Shown in pieces: positions 16,778-26,494 of a stretch of DNA of 64,000 nt. Both the position numbers and the translations under genes were made by a program. Every line of letters starts with the position of its first letter. Within the stretch, counting starts at the first letter, position 1. Source of the DNA: Haloprofundus marisrubri. GTDB taxonomy: Archaea; Halobacteriota; Halobacteria; Halobacteriales; Haloferacaceae. The stretch spans positions 310,001-374,000 of the forward strand of contig NZ_LOPU01000016.1 in NCBI RefSeq assembly GCF_001469955.1, written 5' to 3'. The notes under the pieces were generated by a model, which saw nothing but the letters and a program-made list of their open reading frames with translations, had not been told where the DNA came from and made no database searches.

Positions 16778-17800
16778 ATGTCGGAGAAGACACACAGCGA
16801 CGCCCCGATTCGAGTTGGTATCGTCGGTCTCGGCTACATCGGCACGACCGTCGGCGACGAGTTTGCTCATCACCCGCAGGCCCGTGTCGCGGCCGTCTGC
16901 GACGTGGCCGAGTCCGCGCGCGTGGACGCCGGAGAGCAGTTTTCGGTCCCACCGGAAGCGCGGTACGAACAGTACGAGGAGATGCTCGACGGCGAGAACC
17001 TCGATGCAGTACTCATCGGTACGCCGCACACGCTCCACTACGACCAAGTCGTCGCCGCACTGGAACGCGGTCTACACGTCCTCTGTGATAAACCGCTGAC
17101 GACGGACCTCGAACAGGCGCGAGACCTCTACGAACGTACGCAGAACGCCGACGAGGTGCTGATGGTCGGCTACCAGCGTCACCTCAACCCCGCGTTCGTC
17201 GAAGCGAGACGGCGCTGGACCGAGAGCGGCCGAACGCCGACGTGGATAACCGCCGAAATCAGCCAGGACTGGGTCGATCGCTTCAGCGGCACGTGGCGGG
17301 CGAACCCCGACCTCAGCGGCGGCGGCTACCTCTACGACACCGGCAGTCACATTCTCGACGCCATCCTCTGGACGACGGACCTCACGCCGACGGCCGTCCG
17401 CGCGGACATGACGTTCGTCGACGACGACCAGCGCGTCGATGAACGCGCGGAACTGTGGATAGAGTTCGAGGAGGGAGCCAACGCCAGCGTCTCGGTGTAC
17501 GGGAAGACGCCGGCCACGCGCGAACACATCCACATCTGGGACGACGAGGGGGCGGTGTACCTCGACGGCCGCGAGTGGGAGGAGCGTCAGTTCTCCGAAA
17601 TCGACGCCGACAGCACGACGCACACGATGTATCTCGGCGGACGTTCACACCCGAACAAAGCCCAGTCGTTCGTCCGCGCCATCCGCGAGGGGACGCCCCC
17701 GGCCGCGACGCCGATGGACGGCCTCCGCGTCACCGCGGTTACCGAGGCGGCGTACGAGTCCGCTCGGGGCGACAGCGACTGGGTGAGCGTCGACCTCTAG
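16778..17800 (+). CDS. Gfo/Idh/MocA-family oxidoreductase
   Basis: A 340-residue two-domain dehydrogenase. The Rossmann half begins IRVGIVGLGYIGTTVGDEF. LIGTPHTLHYDQVVAAL and the CDKPLTTDLEQA motif (EKP class, Asp for Glu) end it. The C-terminal half has the GGGYLYDTGSHILDAILW motif with the Asp and His of the catalytic centre. The likely role is NAD(P)-dependent oxidation of a sugar, inositol or related polyol. The ATG at 16778 is preferred over a GTG four codons upstream. It follows the aldo/keto reductase by about 100 bp on the same strand, so the two may act in the same carbohydrate pathway. Confidence 0.88.
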   Translation: MSEKTHSDAPIRVGIVGLGYIGTTVGDEFAHHPQARVAAVCDVAESARVDAGEQFSVPPEARYEQYEEMLDGENLDAVLIGTPHTLHYDQVVAALERGLHVLCDKPLTTDLEQARDLYERTQNADEVLMVGYQRHLNPAFVEARRRWTESGRTPTWITAEISQDWVDRFSGTWRANPDLSGGGYLYDTGSHILDAILWTTDLTPTAVRADMTFVDDDQRVDERAELWIEFEEGANASVSVYGKTPATREHIHIWDDEGAVYLDGREWEERQFSEIDADSTTHTMYLGGRSHPNKAQSFVRAIREGTPPAATPMDGLRVTAVTEAAYESARGDSDWVSVDL

Positions 17801-17858
17801 GCCGCTTTCGTTTTCGGGTGCCACTACGCCTTTTTGACTCCGCGCCGTACTACGAACC

Positions 17859-18263
17859 ATGGCCGACGAACCCGACGAGACGCCCCAGACCGACCCGAGT
17901 CACGAGAGCGTCATCGAGAACTCCCGACAGCGAAAGGACGAACGCGCCGACAGCGTCGAGAACATCATGGAGCAAGTCGACCGGCATCTGGAGGGCCAGA
18001 AGTTCCCCGTCCGCGGCGAGGAACTCGCCGAGGAGTACGGCGGCCAACCCGGCGACATGCCGAACGAGACGGAGTCGCTCGGCAGCGTCTTCGACCGACT
18101 CGCACAGGACGAGGAGTACGAGTCGGTCGAGGAAGTACGGGAGGCAGTGTACGGCGAGGTGACCGGTGAAGCGGGCGGCGAGAACGAGTACAACACCGAA
18201 CGCGAACTGCAGGAGATAGCCGAGGACGTCGTCGACGACGAGTCGAACACGAACGTGAACTGA
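17859..18263 (+). CDS. Small acidic DUF5789-like protein
   Basis: A 134-residue protein, more than a quarter Asp/Glu. The central part, MEQVDRHLEGQKFPVRGEELAEEYG, then MPNETESLGSVFDRLA and EEVREAVYGEVTG, resembles a haloarchaeal family of short proteins (DUF2795/DUF5789-like) with an alpha-helical fold. Function unknown. It precedes the M24 peptidase by 132 bp; an AT-rich element before the peptidase suggests that gene has its own promoter. Confidence 0.75.
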   Translation: MADEPDETPQTDPSHESVIENSRQRKDERADSVENIMEQVDRHLEGQKFPVRGEELAEEYGGQPGDMPNETESLGSVFDRLAQDEEYESVEEVREAVYGEVTGEAGGENEYNTERELQEIAEDVVDDESNTNVN

Positions 18264-18395
18264 GCCGGAAGACCGACGGTCCCGGACGTTTTCGGAGGTT
18301 TCCGGAGAACATCGGAACGCACTGAGACCTCGAAGATTCCGGAAGTCCTCGTCACCCATCCCCATACTTTTGAACTGTGCAGAGAAGGTGGCTGC

Positions 18396-19577
18396 ATGGC
18401 GACCAGACTTCCATCTTCGGAGTTCGAGGCGCGTCTCGACAGCATCCGCGGCGCACTCGAAGACACCGACGCCGACGCCGGCGTCTGGTTCGGCGCGACC
18501 AGCATCGAATATCTCACCGGCTTTCACCACATCCAGACCGAACGGCCCGTCGTTCTCGCGGTGACGCCGAACCGCATCGAACTCACCGTCCCGCGACTCG
18601 AAGTCGAACGTGTCGAACCGAACCCCCGAATCGACGCCGTCCACCACTACTTCGACTACCCCGGCGGCAAGCCAATCGAGACGGCCGTCTCGATGCTCCG
18701 CGGGATGGGCGTCGACGCCGTGGCCGCCGACGGAGACGGCGCACCCGGCGTGATGGGCTACGAGGGGCCGAAACTCTCGGAGTTCCTCGACGTCGAGACC
18801 CAGAGTTGGGTCGGTCGCATGCGCTGGGAGAAGACAGACGCGGAAGTCGACCTCATCCGCGAGTCCGCGAAGTGGGCGAACCTCGGCCACCGCTATCTCA
18901 CCGACTACACCGAAGTCGGCGCACACCCGGCGACGGTCAGCCAGCAAGCGTCCACCGACGCCTCCCGCGCGATGCTCGACACGCTCGGCGACCGCTACTC
19001 GGTCCGCGTCCGCGGCAACGGCCCGGTCCACGCCGGCTACATCAGCGGCACCGAAACCGCACTCCCACACGGTCACACCCCGAACGAGCGACTCTCGGAG
19101 GGCGACGTCCTCGTCACCGGCGCGTCGGCGAACGTCGACGGCTACCACTCGGAACTGGAGCGGACGATGTTCGTCGGCGACCCGACCGACGAGCAGGAAC
19201 ACTACTTCGAACTGATGCTCGAAGCCCAAACCATCGCTATCGACGCGCTCGGTCCGGGCGTCTCCATCAGCCACGTCGACCAAGTCGTCTGGGACTACTT
19301 CGAAGAGCAAGGCGTTTCGGACCTCGCCCAGCACCACGTCGGCCACAACATCGGCCTCGGCGGCCACGAACCGCCGTACATCGACCGCGGATGGGACGAA
19401 GCCCAAGACGACCCCGCCGACGCCGAGATGGCACCGGGACAGGTGTACACCATCGAACCCGGCATCTACACCGACGAGTTCGGCTACCGTCACTCCGACA
19501 CCATCGCCGTCACCGAACAGGGCACCGAGTGGCTGACGTTCTTCCCGCGCGACCTCGAATCGAACATCATCCGGTAG
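18396..19577 (+). CDS. M24-family metallopeptidase-like protein (Xaa-Pro peptidase fold)
   Basis: A 393-residue pita-bread protein. The N-terminal creatinase-like domain (1-150) contains IEYLTGFHHIQ and YPGGKP. The catalytic-like domain follows: GASANVDGYHSELERTMFVG, HHVGHNIGLGGHEPPY, TIEPGIYTDEFGYRHSDTIAVT. The His and the two later Glu-type ligands are present. The place of the first metal Asp (DxG in prolidases) is taken by GAS, and the second Asp by Glu (SELERT for SDxTRT). Either the metal site is changed or this is a related fold with another role. The ATG lies about 30 bp after a CATACTTTTG element. Confidence 0.85.
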   Translation: MATRLPSSEFEARLDSIRGALEDTDADAGVWFGATSIEYLTGFHHIQTERPVVLAVTPNRIELTVPRLEVERVEPNPRIDAVHHYFDYPGGKPIETAVSMLRGMGVDAVAADGDGAPGVMGYEGPKLSEFLDVETQSWVGRMRWEKTDAEVDLIRESAKWANLGHRYLTDYTEVGAHPATVSQQASTDASRAMLDTLGDRYSVRVRGNGPVHAGYISGTETALPHGHTPNERLSEGDVLVTGASANVDGYHSELERTMFVGDPTDEQEHYFELMLEAQTIAIDALGPGVSISHVDQVVWDYFEEQGVSDLAQHHVGHNIGLGGHEPPYIDRGWDEAQDDPADAEMAPGQVYTIEPGIYTDEFGYRHSDTIAVTEQGTEWLTFFPRDLESNIIR

Positions 19578-19607
19578 GCGCGTCACGTTCGCCCGCTTCA
19601 ACCTTCT

Positions 19608-21212
19608 TTAGACCTGTACGTCCAACCCGGTCACCCGCCGAATCAGCGCTTCGAGCACTGCCGGATTCGACCGGGGGTCCGAGCGGTCGATAGTCCAGAC
19701 GTTCGACGATTCGACGACTGCCACGTCGCCGTCGCCGTTGTCGTCGCCCTCGGTTAGTGCGACGACGACGCGCCGGACGTTGTCGAGTCGAATCCCGTTC
19801 GCGCCGTTCTCGCGGGTCGTACTTTCGAGTATCGCCGACGCTCTGACGCGGGTGAGTTCGACACCGTTGTCGGCGTTTCCGTTGACGACGTTGCGCGCCA
19901 ACACCGCGCCGCGAACGTCGGTCACGTTGATGCCGTCGGCCCCGTTCGCCCACACCCGATTGTCGAGAAGACGCGTCTCCGCCGAGCGGTGGAAGCGAAC
20001 GCCTTCCGCTCCGTTGTCGAACACCTCGTTGCGCTGGACGACGTTTCGGTCGCCGCCGTAGTCGATTTCGATACCGTCGTCGCCGCTGTCGCGGACGACG
20101 CTTCCTTGGACGACGTTCGCCGTCGCGTTCCGGAGGACGATACCGTCGCGGCCGCTGTCGGCGACGGTGTTTCTGACGATGCGGTTGTCGCGGGCACCGA
20201 GGCGAAGGAGAATGCCGTCGCGGGCGCTCTCAGTTACCGTGTTGCGTCGGACGAGGTTGTTCGACGCCTCGCCGCGCAGCAGGATGCCGTCGCTGCCGCT
20301 GTCGTGGACGACGTTGTCGACGACGCGGTTGTTCTTAGCCGCTCCAAGCGGAATCCCGTCGTTCTGGTTTCCAGTGACGGTGTTGCGAGCGACGACGTTG
20401 TCGTTCGAGCGAGCGACGTCGATGCCGTCGTCGAGGTTGTCACGCACCGTGTTGCGCCGGATGATATTGTCGTCGGAGTCACGCAGTTCGATGCCGTCGG
20501 CGTTCTCCAGCCCGACGTTCGAACGGATGAGATTCGACTCCAGTAGGTTGCCGCTGGCGTTGTCGAGGTCGATGCCGTCGTCGACGTTCTCGTCGGTCAC
20601 GCTGAACCGAATCACGTTGTCGTTCGAGTCGTTTCGCAGGAGGATGCCGTCGCCGCCGTTGTCGCCGCCGTTACGGCGGAACGCACTGTTCACGATGCGA
20701 TTCTCGTCGGCGTTGTCCAACACGAGGCCGTCGTCGACGTTCTCGTCGGCACGCGTCGAGACGACGAGGACGCCGCGCGTCGAACGGAGAACGATTCCGT
20801 CGTTACTGTTGTCGGTGGCGGCGACCCCACGGAGCGTCCCGTCGTTGACGCCGCGGAACTCGATGCCCGTCTCGAACTCGGTGACCGAGAGGTTCTCGAT
20901 GGTGAGGTTCGCCACGCCGTCGGCGACGATGCCGACACCGTCGCCGTCGCCCGAGAGCGTGCGGTCGTCACCGACGATGCGCACGTCGTCGGCCGTCACG
21001 CGCAGACACGGGTCGGACTCCGCCGCCGAGAGGTCGTCGCCGAGTACGTACGTGCCGGCGGCCGAAATCGACGTACAAGCCGAGAGTTCGACGGCGTCTC
21101 GTGCTACGTCCGGTGTCTCTGCTGTCGTCACCCCGACTGCCCCTGCTGAAAAAACGACCGCAGCGACGACGAGCAACGTCGCCACCCGGTGCACGCTTGC
21201 TCTCCCGGACAT
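19608..21212 (-). CDS. Secreted right-handed parallel beta-helix protein (NosD-like repeats)
   Basis: A 534-residue protein with a Sec signal (residues 1-31, VATLLVVAAVVFSAGAVGV core, then TTAET). The mature part, from about residue 60 to the end, is a run of about 18 PbH1 coils of 22-23 residues with the recurring unit N-x-V-x-x-N-x-x-x-D-N-x-x-D-G-I-x-L. This fold is that of carbohydrate-binding or -cleaving surface proteins. No catalytic residues can be named, and no C-terminal anchor is visible. AT-rich sequence upstream of 21212 (TTAATGAATG, AATATT) may hold its promoter. Confidence 0.87.
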   Translation of the reverse strand: MSGRASVHRVATLLVVAAVVFSAGAVGVTTAETPDVARDAVELSACTSISAAGTYVLGDDLSAAESDPCLRVTADDVRIVGDDRTLSGDGDGVGIVADGVANLTIENLSVTEFETGIEFRGVNDGTLRGVAATDNSNDGIVLRSTRGVLVVSTRADENVDDGLVLDNADENRIVNSAFRRNGGDNGGDGILLRNDSNDNVIRFSVTDENVDDGIDLDNASGNLLESNLIRSNVGLENADGIELRDSDDNIIRRNTVRDNLDDGIDVARSNDNVVARNTVTGNQNDGIPLGAAKNNRVVDNVVHDSGSDGILLRGEASNNLVRRNTVTESARDGILLRLGARDNRIVRNTVADSGRDGIVLRNATANVVQGSVVRDSGDDGIEIDYGGDRNVVQRNEVFDNGAEGVRFHRSAETRLLDNRVWANGADGINVTDVRGAVLARNVVNGNADNGVELTRVRASAILESTTRENGANGIRLDNVRRVVVALTEGDDNGDGDVAVVESSNVWTIDRSDPRSNPAVLEALIRRVTGLDVQV

Positions 21213-21484
21213 CTATCTCGTGAACATATTACCGCAGGCATTCATTAACATTCACATGTTCAAGTTTGGAATATAGTAGCGAACACGTGTCTGTTCCCGA
21301 TGCAGGTCTGTCTCCGGTACGCGTCTGTCCGTCGTTGGGGTCTATCTCTGGGGTGGAGTAGTCCGCTTCTCGGCTTTGTCTCGGGTTCGTGGCCGTCGTC
21401 TGGTGCGTCGTCGCGCTCGGTTCGCTCGGCAACCGAACTCTCCGCATCAGTATCTTCAAGTTCGATTTCCCCAATCACCCTGCA

Positions 21485-22192
21485 GTGGCAGTTACCTTCG
21501 ACCTCTTCGGGACGCTCGTCGAGGCCGCCTATCCCGACGACCCCGCGGCCGCCGTCGCCGCCGAACTCGACACGCTCGGCGTCGCCGTCCCCGACGACTG
21601 GGACGACGCGTACCTGGAGGTCCACATCGACGCACCCGAGGGCGCGGAGGTTCCGCTCCCAGCGCACGTCAGCGCCGCGCTCGGAAGTCGTGACGTCGAC
21701 GCGCCGAACAACGCCGCCCGTCGCGCCGTCGTCAACGCGTTCGACCCCGAGATACGGACGCGAGCGGACGCGGTGGCGGCCGTCGAAGCGGCGGCCGACC
21801 GCGGTCCGGTGGGACTGCTTTCGAACTGTAGCGTTCCCGAACTCGCACGTCGGACGCTCATCCGCTCCGAGATACCCAACGACGCCTTCGACGCGACGGT
21901 GACGAGCGTCGCCTGCGGGTGGCGCAAACCCGACGCACGGGCGTTCGAGACGGTCGCTTCCGCGCTCGGCGTCGCCCCCGCCGACCTCGTCCACGTCGGT
22001 GACGACGCTCGAACCGACGGCGGCATCGAGGCTCTCGGCGGCGAGTTCGTCGACGTGAGCGACACCCCGCTCTCTGCGGTGGCCGCGCGATTCCAGTCGG
22101 GGCGCACGGGTGACTGCTCCGGCGGTCCCACTGACGACACCGACGACACCAACTGCACGGAACACGCCGACCCCGACACGGAGGCCGAATGA
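21485..22192 (+). CDS. HAD-superfamily hydrolase at the head of the cobalamin operon
   Basis: A 235-residue haloacid dehalogenase-like phosphatase. Motif I is VTFDLFGTLVEA, motif II is GLLSNCSVPEL, motif III is CGWRKPDARAFETV with the Lys, and motif IV is LVHVGDDARTDGGI. A cap domain lies between I and II. It starts at GTG 21485, since everything upstream lacks conservation. The stop overlaps the cbiB ATG by 4 nt (ATGA). Position and coupling suggest a role in cobalamin assembly. A phosphatase for alpha-ribazole-5'-phosphate or adenosylcobalamin-5'-phosphate is required and no CobC or CobZ is present in this window, so it is a candidate for that step. Confidence 0.85.
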   Translation: MAVTFDLFGTLVEAAYPDDPAAAVAAELDTLGVAVPDDWDDAYLEVHIDAPEGAEVPLPAHVSAALGSRDVDAPNNAARRAVVNAFDPEIRTRADAVAAVEAAADRGPVGLLSNCSVPELARRTLIRSEIPNDAFDATVTSVACGWRKPDARAFETVASALGVAPADLVHVGDDARTDGGIEALGGEFVDVSDTPLSAVAARFQSGRTGDCSGGPTDDTDDTNCTEHADPDTEAE

Positions 22193-23145
22193 TGATTCCG
22201 GCCGCGAGCGGAGCCATCGCGCTCGCGGCCGCACTCGACTGGCTGTTCCGCGAGCCGCCGGCGCGAGTTCACCCGGTTGCACTGCTCGGCCGACTCGTCT
22301 CGCGGGTCGACCAGCAGTGGTCACGTCCCCGTCTCTTGGGTGCTGTCGCGGCGTTCACGCTCCCGCTCGTCGCCGCCGGAGCGGCGGCGCTTCTCGTCGG
22401 ACTCGCCGCGTTGGTCGGTCACACCGCGATGCTTCTCGCCACCGGGTTCGTCCTCTTTTCGACGACGAGTCTCCGGATGCTTCTGGACGCCGCACGGAGC
22501 GTCGTCGACGACAGCGACACCGACCCCGACGCCGCAAAGCAGAACCTTCGGGCGCTCGCGGGGCGCGACCCGACCGACCTCTCGTCGGGCGAACTGCGGA
22601 GCGCCGCCGTCGAGAGCGCGGCCGAGAACCTCGCGGACGGACTGGTCGCGCCGCTTCTGGCCTTTACCGTTCTCGCCCCGCTGTCGCTTCCGGTCGCGGC
22701 GGCGGCGGCAGCGTGGGTCAAAGCCGTCAACACGCTCGATTCGATGCTCGGCTACCGCGACAAGCCGGTCGGCTGGGCACCGGCGCGCCTCGACGACGTC
22801 GTGATGTGGCTGCCGGCGCGAGTTAGCGCCGTTCTCGTCGCCGTCGCCTCGGGGGACCTCGGGTCTCTCGCGCGCGCACGCGAGTGGTCACAGAACCCGC
22901 CGTCGCCGAACTCCGGGTGGCCGATGGCGACGCTCGCGGCGGTTCTCGACGTCCGTCTGGACAAACCGGACGTGTACGTGCTAAACCGAAACGTCGCTCT
23001 CCCGACTCCAGCGGACGCCACCCACGGAATCCGCATCGTCGCCGTCGCCGGCGCATTTGCGTGGGGTCTCGCGTTCGCGTCGACGCTTCTCGCCTCTCGG
23101 TTCTCGATACTCGACCTGCTCTCGGGGGCCGCAGCGTGGTTCTGA
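22189..23145 (+). CDS. cbiB: CbiB, adenosylcobinamide-phosphate synthase
   Basis: A 318-residue polytopic membrane protein of the CbiB/CobD family, which joins (R)-1-aminopropanol-2-phosphate to adenosylcobyric acid. It begins with ALAAALDWLFREPPARVHPVALLGRLVS, the family's DxxxGDPxxxPHPV-like opening. RDPTDLSSGELRSAAVESAAENLADGLVAPL and KAVNTLDSMLGYRD are further family motifs. About five membrane segments are visible. It overlaps both the HAD gene (4 nt) and cobS (10 nt). Confidence 0.95.
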   Translation: MMIPAASGAIALAAALDWLFREPPARVHPVALLGRLVSRVDQQWSRPRLLGAVAAFTLPLVAAGAAALLVGLAALVGHTAMLLATGFVLFSTTSLRMLLDAARSVVDDSDTDPDAAKQNLRALAGRDPTDLSSGELRSAAVESAAENLADGLVAPLLAFTVLAPLSLPVAAAAAAWVKAVNTLDSMLGYRDKPVGWAPARLDDVVMWLPARVSAVLVAVASGDLGSLARAREWSQNPPSPNSGWPMATLAAVLDVRLDKPDVYVLNRNVALPTPADATHGIRIVAVAGAFAWGLAFASTLLASRFSILDLLSGAAAWF

Positions 23146-23903
23146 GCGCGCTTCGCGGCGGTCTCGCGTTTCTCACACGCTTGCCGGTCGGCGGCGGCGA
23201 ACGTGAGTGGGACGCGTTCCGAACGACGCCGGTCGTGTTCCCACTGGTTGGCTACCTCGTCGGTGCACTGGCGGCGCTTCCCTTCACCCTACTCTACGCA
23301 GTCCCCCAACCCGGCACTGTCGCCGCACTGTATCTCGCTACGTTGTATCTCGTGACGGGCATCACCCACGCCGACGGACTCGCCGATATCGGCGACGCGG
23401 CGGTAGTCCACGGCGACGCCGAACGCCGCCTCGATGTCCTGAAAGACTCCCAGACGGGCGTCGGCGGTGCGCTCGTACTCGTGCTCTCGGTCGTTGCGCT
23501 CGCACTCGGCGCGTTCGGCCTCGTCACGGCCACTGCGAATCCTATCGTTGCCCTCCGTATCGTCGTCGCCGCGGAAGTCGGCGCGAAAGCAGGAATGGCG
23601 CTGTTGGCGTGTCTCGGCACGCCCGCTCACGAGGGGCTGGGTTCGGCCGTCGTCGCCGAGAACGACGTTTCCGGACTCCTGCCGGTCTCCGTTGCCCTCC
23701 TCCCGGCGCTTCTCGCTGCGCCGCCGTCGGCGACGCCCGCGCTCGTTTGCGCGCTCTTCTCGGGGCCGGCCGTCGCGTTGCTCGTCCGCCGATGGTCACA
23801 GGCGGCGCTCGGCGGTGTCTCGGGCGATGCGCTCGGTGCGACGAACGAACTCGGGCGCGTCGTCGGCCTCCACGCGGGGGTGGTCGCGTGGACGCTCTTC
23901 TGA
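23136..23903 (+). CDS. cobS: CobS, adenosylcobinamide-GDP ribazoletransferase
   Basis: A 255-residue integral membrane enzyme that condenses AdoCbi-GDP with alpha-ribazole(-phosphate), the last assembly step. It starts RGGLAFLTRLPVGGG; the lumenal/metal motif GITHADGLADIGDA and the RRLDVLKDSQTGVGG motif are diagnostic. Several hydrophobic segments follow. The start is GTG 23136 inside the end of cbiB; the upstream frame is the cbiB shadow. cobY starts inside its last codons. Confidence 0.95.
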   Translation: MVLSALRGGLAFLTRLPVGGGEREWDAFRTTPVVFPLVGYLVGALAALPFTLLYAVPQPGTVAALYLATLYLVTGITHADGLADIGDAAVVHGDAERRLDVLKDSQTGVGGALVLVLSVVALALGAFGLVTATANPIVALRIVVAAEVGAKAGMALLACLGTPAHEGLGSAVVAENDVSGLLPVSVALLPALLAAPPSATPALVCALFSGPAVALLVRRWSQAALGGVSGDALGATNELGRVVGLHAGVVAWTLF

Positions 23904-24517
23904 TGTGCGGCGGCCGCGGGACGCGACTCGGCGGCGAGGCGGAGAAACCGTTGGTCGAGATAGCGAGAACACCGATGGTCGACCGAGTGCTCGCGGCGCT
24001 GTCGGCGAGTCGTGTCGAGACCGTTCACGCCGTCGTCTCCCCGCACGCACCAAAGACACACGAGCATCTCGCTGAAGTCGCAGGCGACGACGCCGATTTG
24101 GAGATTCTCGACGCACCCGGTGACGGCTACGTCGAAGACCTCGGATACGCGCTCGACAGTGTCGGGAAGCCGGTGGTCTCCGTCGCTGCCGACCTCCCGC
24201 TGGTAGCGGCGGCACACGTCGACGAGGTCGTCGCCGTCGCGGTCGGTGACGAAGACACGGCGCTCGACAGCGACGCTCGCTCGACACCCGACAGCGACGC
24301 TCGCTCGGTCACGGTCTGCGTGCCAGCGGCGCTGAAACACCGACTCGGGGCGAGTGTGGACACGACGTTCGACTCGGGCGGTCGGAATCTCGCTCCGACG
24401 GGGCTAAACGTGGTCGCCGCCGGAGATGAGTACGTACACGTGAGCTACGACGCCCGACTCGCCGTGAACGTGAATCGCCCGCCGGACATCGCTCTCGCGG
24501 AGGCGCTGTGCGACTGA
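23888..24517 (+). CDS. cobY: CobY, GTP:adenosylcobinamide-phosphate guanylyltransferase
   Basis: A 209-residue archaeal CobY, the replacement for bacterial CobU. The nucleotidyltransferase signature [25 protein letters not shown] opens the protein. [10 protein letters not shown] is the second motif, and [30 protein letters not shown] ends it. GTG start 23888 overlaps cobS by 16 nt. An in-frame direct repeat of 19 bp with a 24-bp period (24265-24307) doubles the DSDARS segment, a local insertion not in the family core. Confidence 0.93.
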   Translation: MDALLMCGGRGTRLGGEAEKPLVEIARTPMVDRVLAALSASRVETVHAVVSPHAPKTHEHLAEVAGDDADLEILDAPGDGYVEDLGYALDSVGKPVVSVAADLPLVAAAHVDEVVAVAVGDEDTALDSDARSTPDSDARSVTVCVPAALKHRLGASVDTTFDSGGRNLAPTGLNVVAAGDEYVHVSYDARLAVNVNRPPDIALAEALCD

Positions 24518-25497
24518 TACTCGTCGCGGGTGCGACCGACACCGCGAAAATCGACGGCATCAGCGCCGCCGGTGCGGATTCGGACCTCCTTGCACACACC
24601 CCGAGCGCCGACCTCGAACTCGTCGAGTACGGGTCGCTCGTCCGCGCGCCCGAACTCCCCGTGAGTCCGACCGGTTGTCCCACGCCGGCGGCCGTGACGC
24701 GGGCGGTTCGGGAACGTTTGGACCTCGATTTCCTCGCCGTCGACGCCGGCCTCTCGGTGCCGACGGGTGCGCCGACGGTGAGCGTCGGTGCGAAACGCGG
24801 CCGCGACATCCGTGAGACCGACCCCGTTCCGACCGCTCCCGGTTCGTTTCTCGCCGCTCGCCAGTTAGGTCAGAAACTGCCCGACGACGAACTCGTCGTC
24901 GGCGAGACCATCCCCGGCGGGACGACTACGGCGCTCGGGACGCTCCGCGCGCTCGGCGAGGAGTGGGCTGTCTCATCGTCGTTCCCCGAAAACCCGATGG
25001 CGCTCAAGCAGTCTGTGGTCGCCGACGGACTCGACGCAAGCGGTATCGATGTCGGCGAGTTCGCCTACGAACCGCTGTTGGCGGTGCGGGCGATGGGCGA
25101 CCCCGTGTTGGCCGTCGTCGCCGGACTCGTCGCGGGCGCGCTCGACGACGACAAAGACGTGATTCTCGGTGGCGGCACGCAGATGCTCACCGCCGCCGCA
25201 CTCGTCCGCCACGAAGGTATCGCGGGCCCGCTGACGCTGGCGACGACGAGCTATCTCGCCGACGACGTGCCCGTGTTGGCAGAGGCCTCGAACTCACTGG
25301 ATGTCGAACTCGCCGTCACCGACCCCGGATTCGGCCAGCGCGACGACGCACTGGCGCAGTACGCGGCGGGCGAAGGAAAGGAAGGGGCAGGAATGGGTGG
25401 GGCGCTCCTGCTCGCCGACCGCGCGGGCGAGTTGGAACACGTTGGGGAAACAACAACTAAGGTTGTAGACGCTGCGGGTGTTACATATGGACCCTGA
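24508..25497 (+). CDS. CobT-like protein, UPF0284 family
   Basis: A 329-residue protein of the archaeal UPF0284 family, related to nicotinate-nucleotide--dimethylbenzimidazole phosphoribosyltransferase (CobT). Segments include [63 protein letters not shown] and a C-terminal [14 protein letters not shown]. In archaeal corrinoid operons it likely activates the lower-ligand base as an alpha-ribotide. Start ATG overlaps cobY by 10 nt; cobD starts within its end. Confidence 0.88.
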   Translation: MRLILVAGATDTAKIDGISAAGADSDLLAHTPSADLELVEYGSLVRAPELPVSPTGCPTPAAVTRAVRERLDLDFLAVDAGLSVPTGAPTVSVGAKRGRDIRETDPVPTAPGSFLAARQLGQKLPDDELVVGETIPGGTTTALGTLRALGEEWAVSSSFPENPMALKQSVVADGLDASGIDVGEFAYEPLLAVRAMGDPVLAVVAGLVAGALDDDKDVILGGGTQMLTAAALVRHEGIAGPLTLATTSYLADDVPVLAEASNSLDVELAVTDPGFGQRDDALAQYAAGEGKEGAGMGGALLLADRAGELEHVGETTTKVVDAAGVTYGP

Positions 25498-26494
25498 GGC
25501 CGTCGAATCCGTCGAACAGGTGCCCCACGGCGGTGTCGACGACCCAACCGTGCTGGATTTCAGTGCGAACACGAATCCGGAGCGGCCGCCGGGTGTCGTC
25601 GGCGTCTACGACGCGGCGCTGTCGGTCGCTCGGCGCTACCCCTCCGACTACTGTGAGTTCCGCACCGCGGCGGCCGAGACCGTCGACTGTGAACCACGGT
25701 CGGTGATTCCGACGCCGGGCGGCCTCGCGGCGATTCGACTCGCGCTCTCGGTGACCGTCCGACCCGACGACCGGGTGTTGATTCCCGCGCCGAGTTTCGG
25801 CGAGTACGCCCGCGAGGTACGTCTGCAGGGCGGCGACCCCCGACATCTCCACCACGACGAACTGCTCGACGCCGACCCCATCGACTACGCCGTCGTCGTC
25901 GTCTGTACGCCGAACAACCCGACCGGCGAGGCCGCAGACCCCGACCGACTCCGCGAGTTCGCCGCCCGCTGCCGGGAGACGGACACGGTGCTTCTCGTCG
26001 ACGAAGCGTTTCTCGACTTCACCGAACTGCCGAGTCTGGCCGGCGAACCGGGCGTCGTCGTCGCCCGCTCGTTGACGAAGATGTACGGCCTGCCGGGACT
26101 TCGTGTCGGGTTCGCGGCGGCGACCGGCGACCTCAGAGAGCGACTCGACACCGCACGGATGGCGTGGTCACTCGGAACGCCCGCCGCAGAGGTCGGCACA
26201 CACTGTCTCGAACAGACCGAGTTCGTCGAGAAGACCAAAAAGCGAGTCGACCGAGAACGAAAACGGATGCGGATGTCGCTCTCACGGCAGTTCGACGTCT
26301 ACCCGTCCGACGCGCCGTATCTCCTCCTCGACGTCGGGCGACGGGACGTCTCGGACGTGGTCGACGCCGCCCGCGCAGAGGGCATCGCCATCCGCGACGC
26401 GACCACGTTCCGCGGCCTCGACTCGCACGTCCGCGTCGCGGTCAAACGCGAACACGAGAACGACCGACTCCTCGACGCGCTGGCGGATGTGTAG
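25487..26494 (+). CDS. cobD: CobD-like PLP enzyme, L-threonine-O-3-phosphate decarboxylase
   Basis: A 335-residue fold-type I PLP enzyme of the HisC/CobD group. It has [11 protein letters not shown] (phosphate-binding), [26 protein letters not shown], and the Schiff-base lysine in [19 protein letters not shown]. The position between cobT-like and cbiZ argues for CobD (making aminopropanol phosphate for CbiB) over histidinol-phosphate aminotransferase. ATG 25487 is chosen; a GTG three codons earlier is also in frame. Confidence 0.88.
   Translation: MDPEAVESVEQVPHGGVDDPTVLDFSANTNPERPPGVVGVYDAALSVARRYPSDYCEFRTAAAETVDCEPRSVIPTPGGLAAIRLALSVTVRPDDRVLIPAPSFGEYAREVRLQGGDPRHLHHDELLDADPIDYAVVVVCTPNNPTGEAADPDRLREFAARCRETDTVLLVDEAFLDFTELPSLAGEPGVVVARSLTKMYGLPGLRVGFAAATGDLRERLDTARMAWSLGTPAAEVGTHCLEQTEFVEKTKKRVDRERKRMRMSLSRQFDVYPSDAPYLLLDVGRRDVSDVVDAARAEGIAIRDATTFRGLDSHVRVAVKREHENDRLLDALADV

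Noticed and set aside
18264-18395. Possible regulatory repeats (TTTTCGGAGG, TTTCCGGAG, TTCCGGAAG)
   Set aside because: They are too degenerate and GC-rich to tell from chance; no symmetrical operator is formed.
17850-19601. 583-codon minus-strand frame opposite the M24 peptidase
   Set aside because: Shadow of a conserved protein; composition is dominated by Val, Asp and Arg with no motif.
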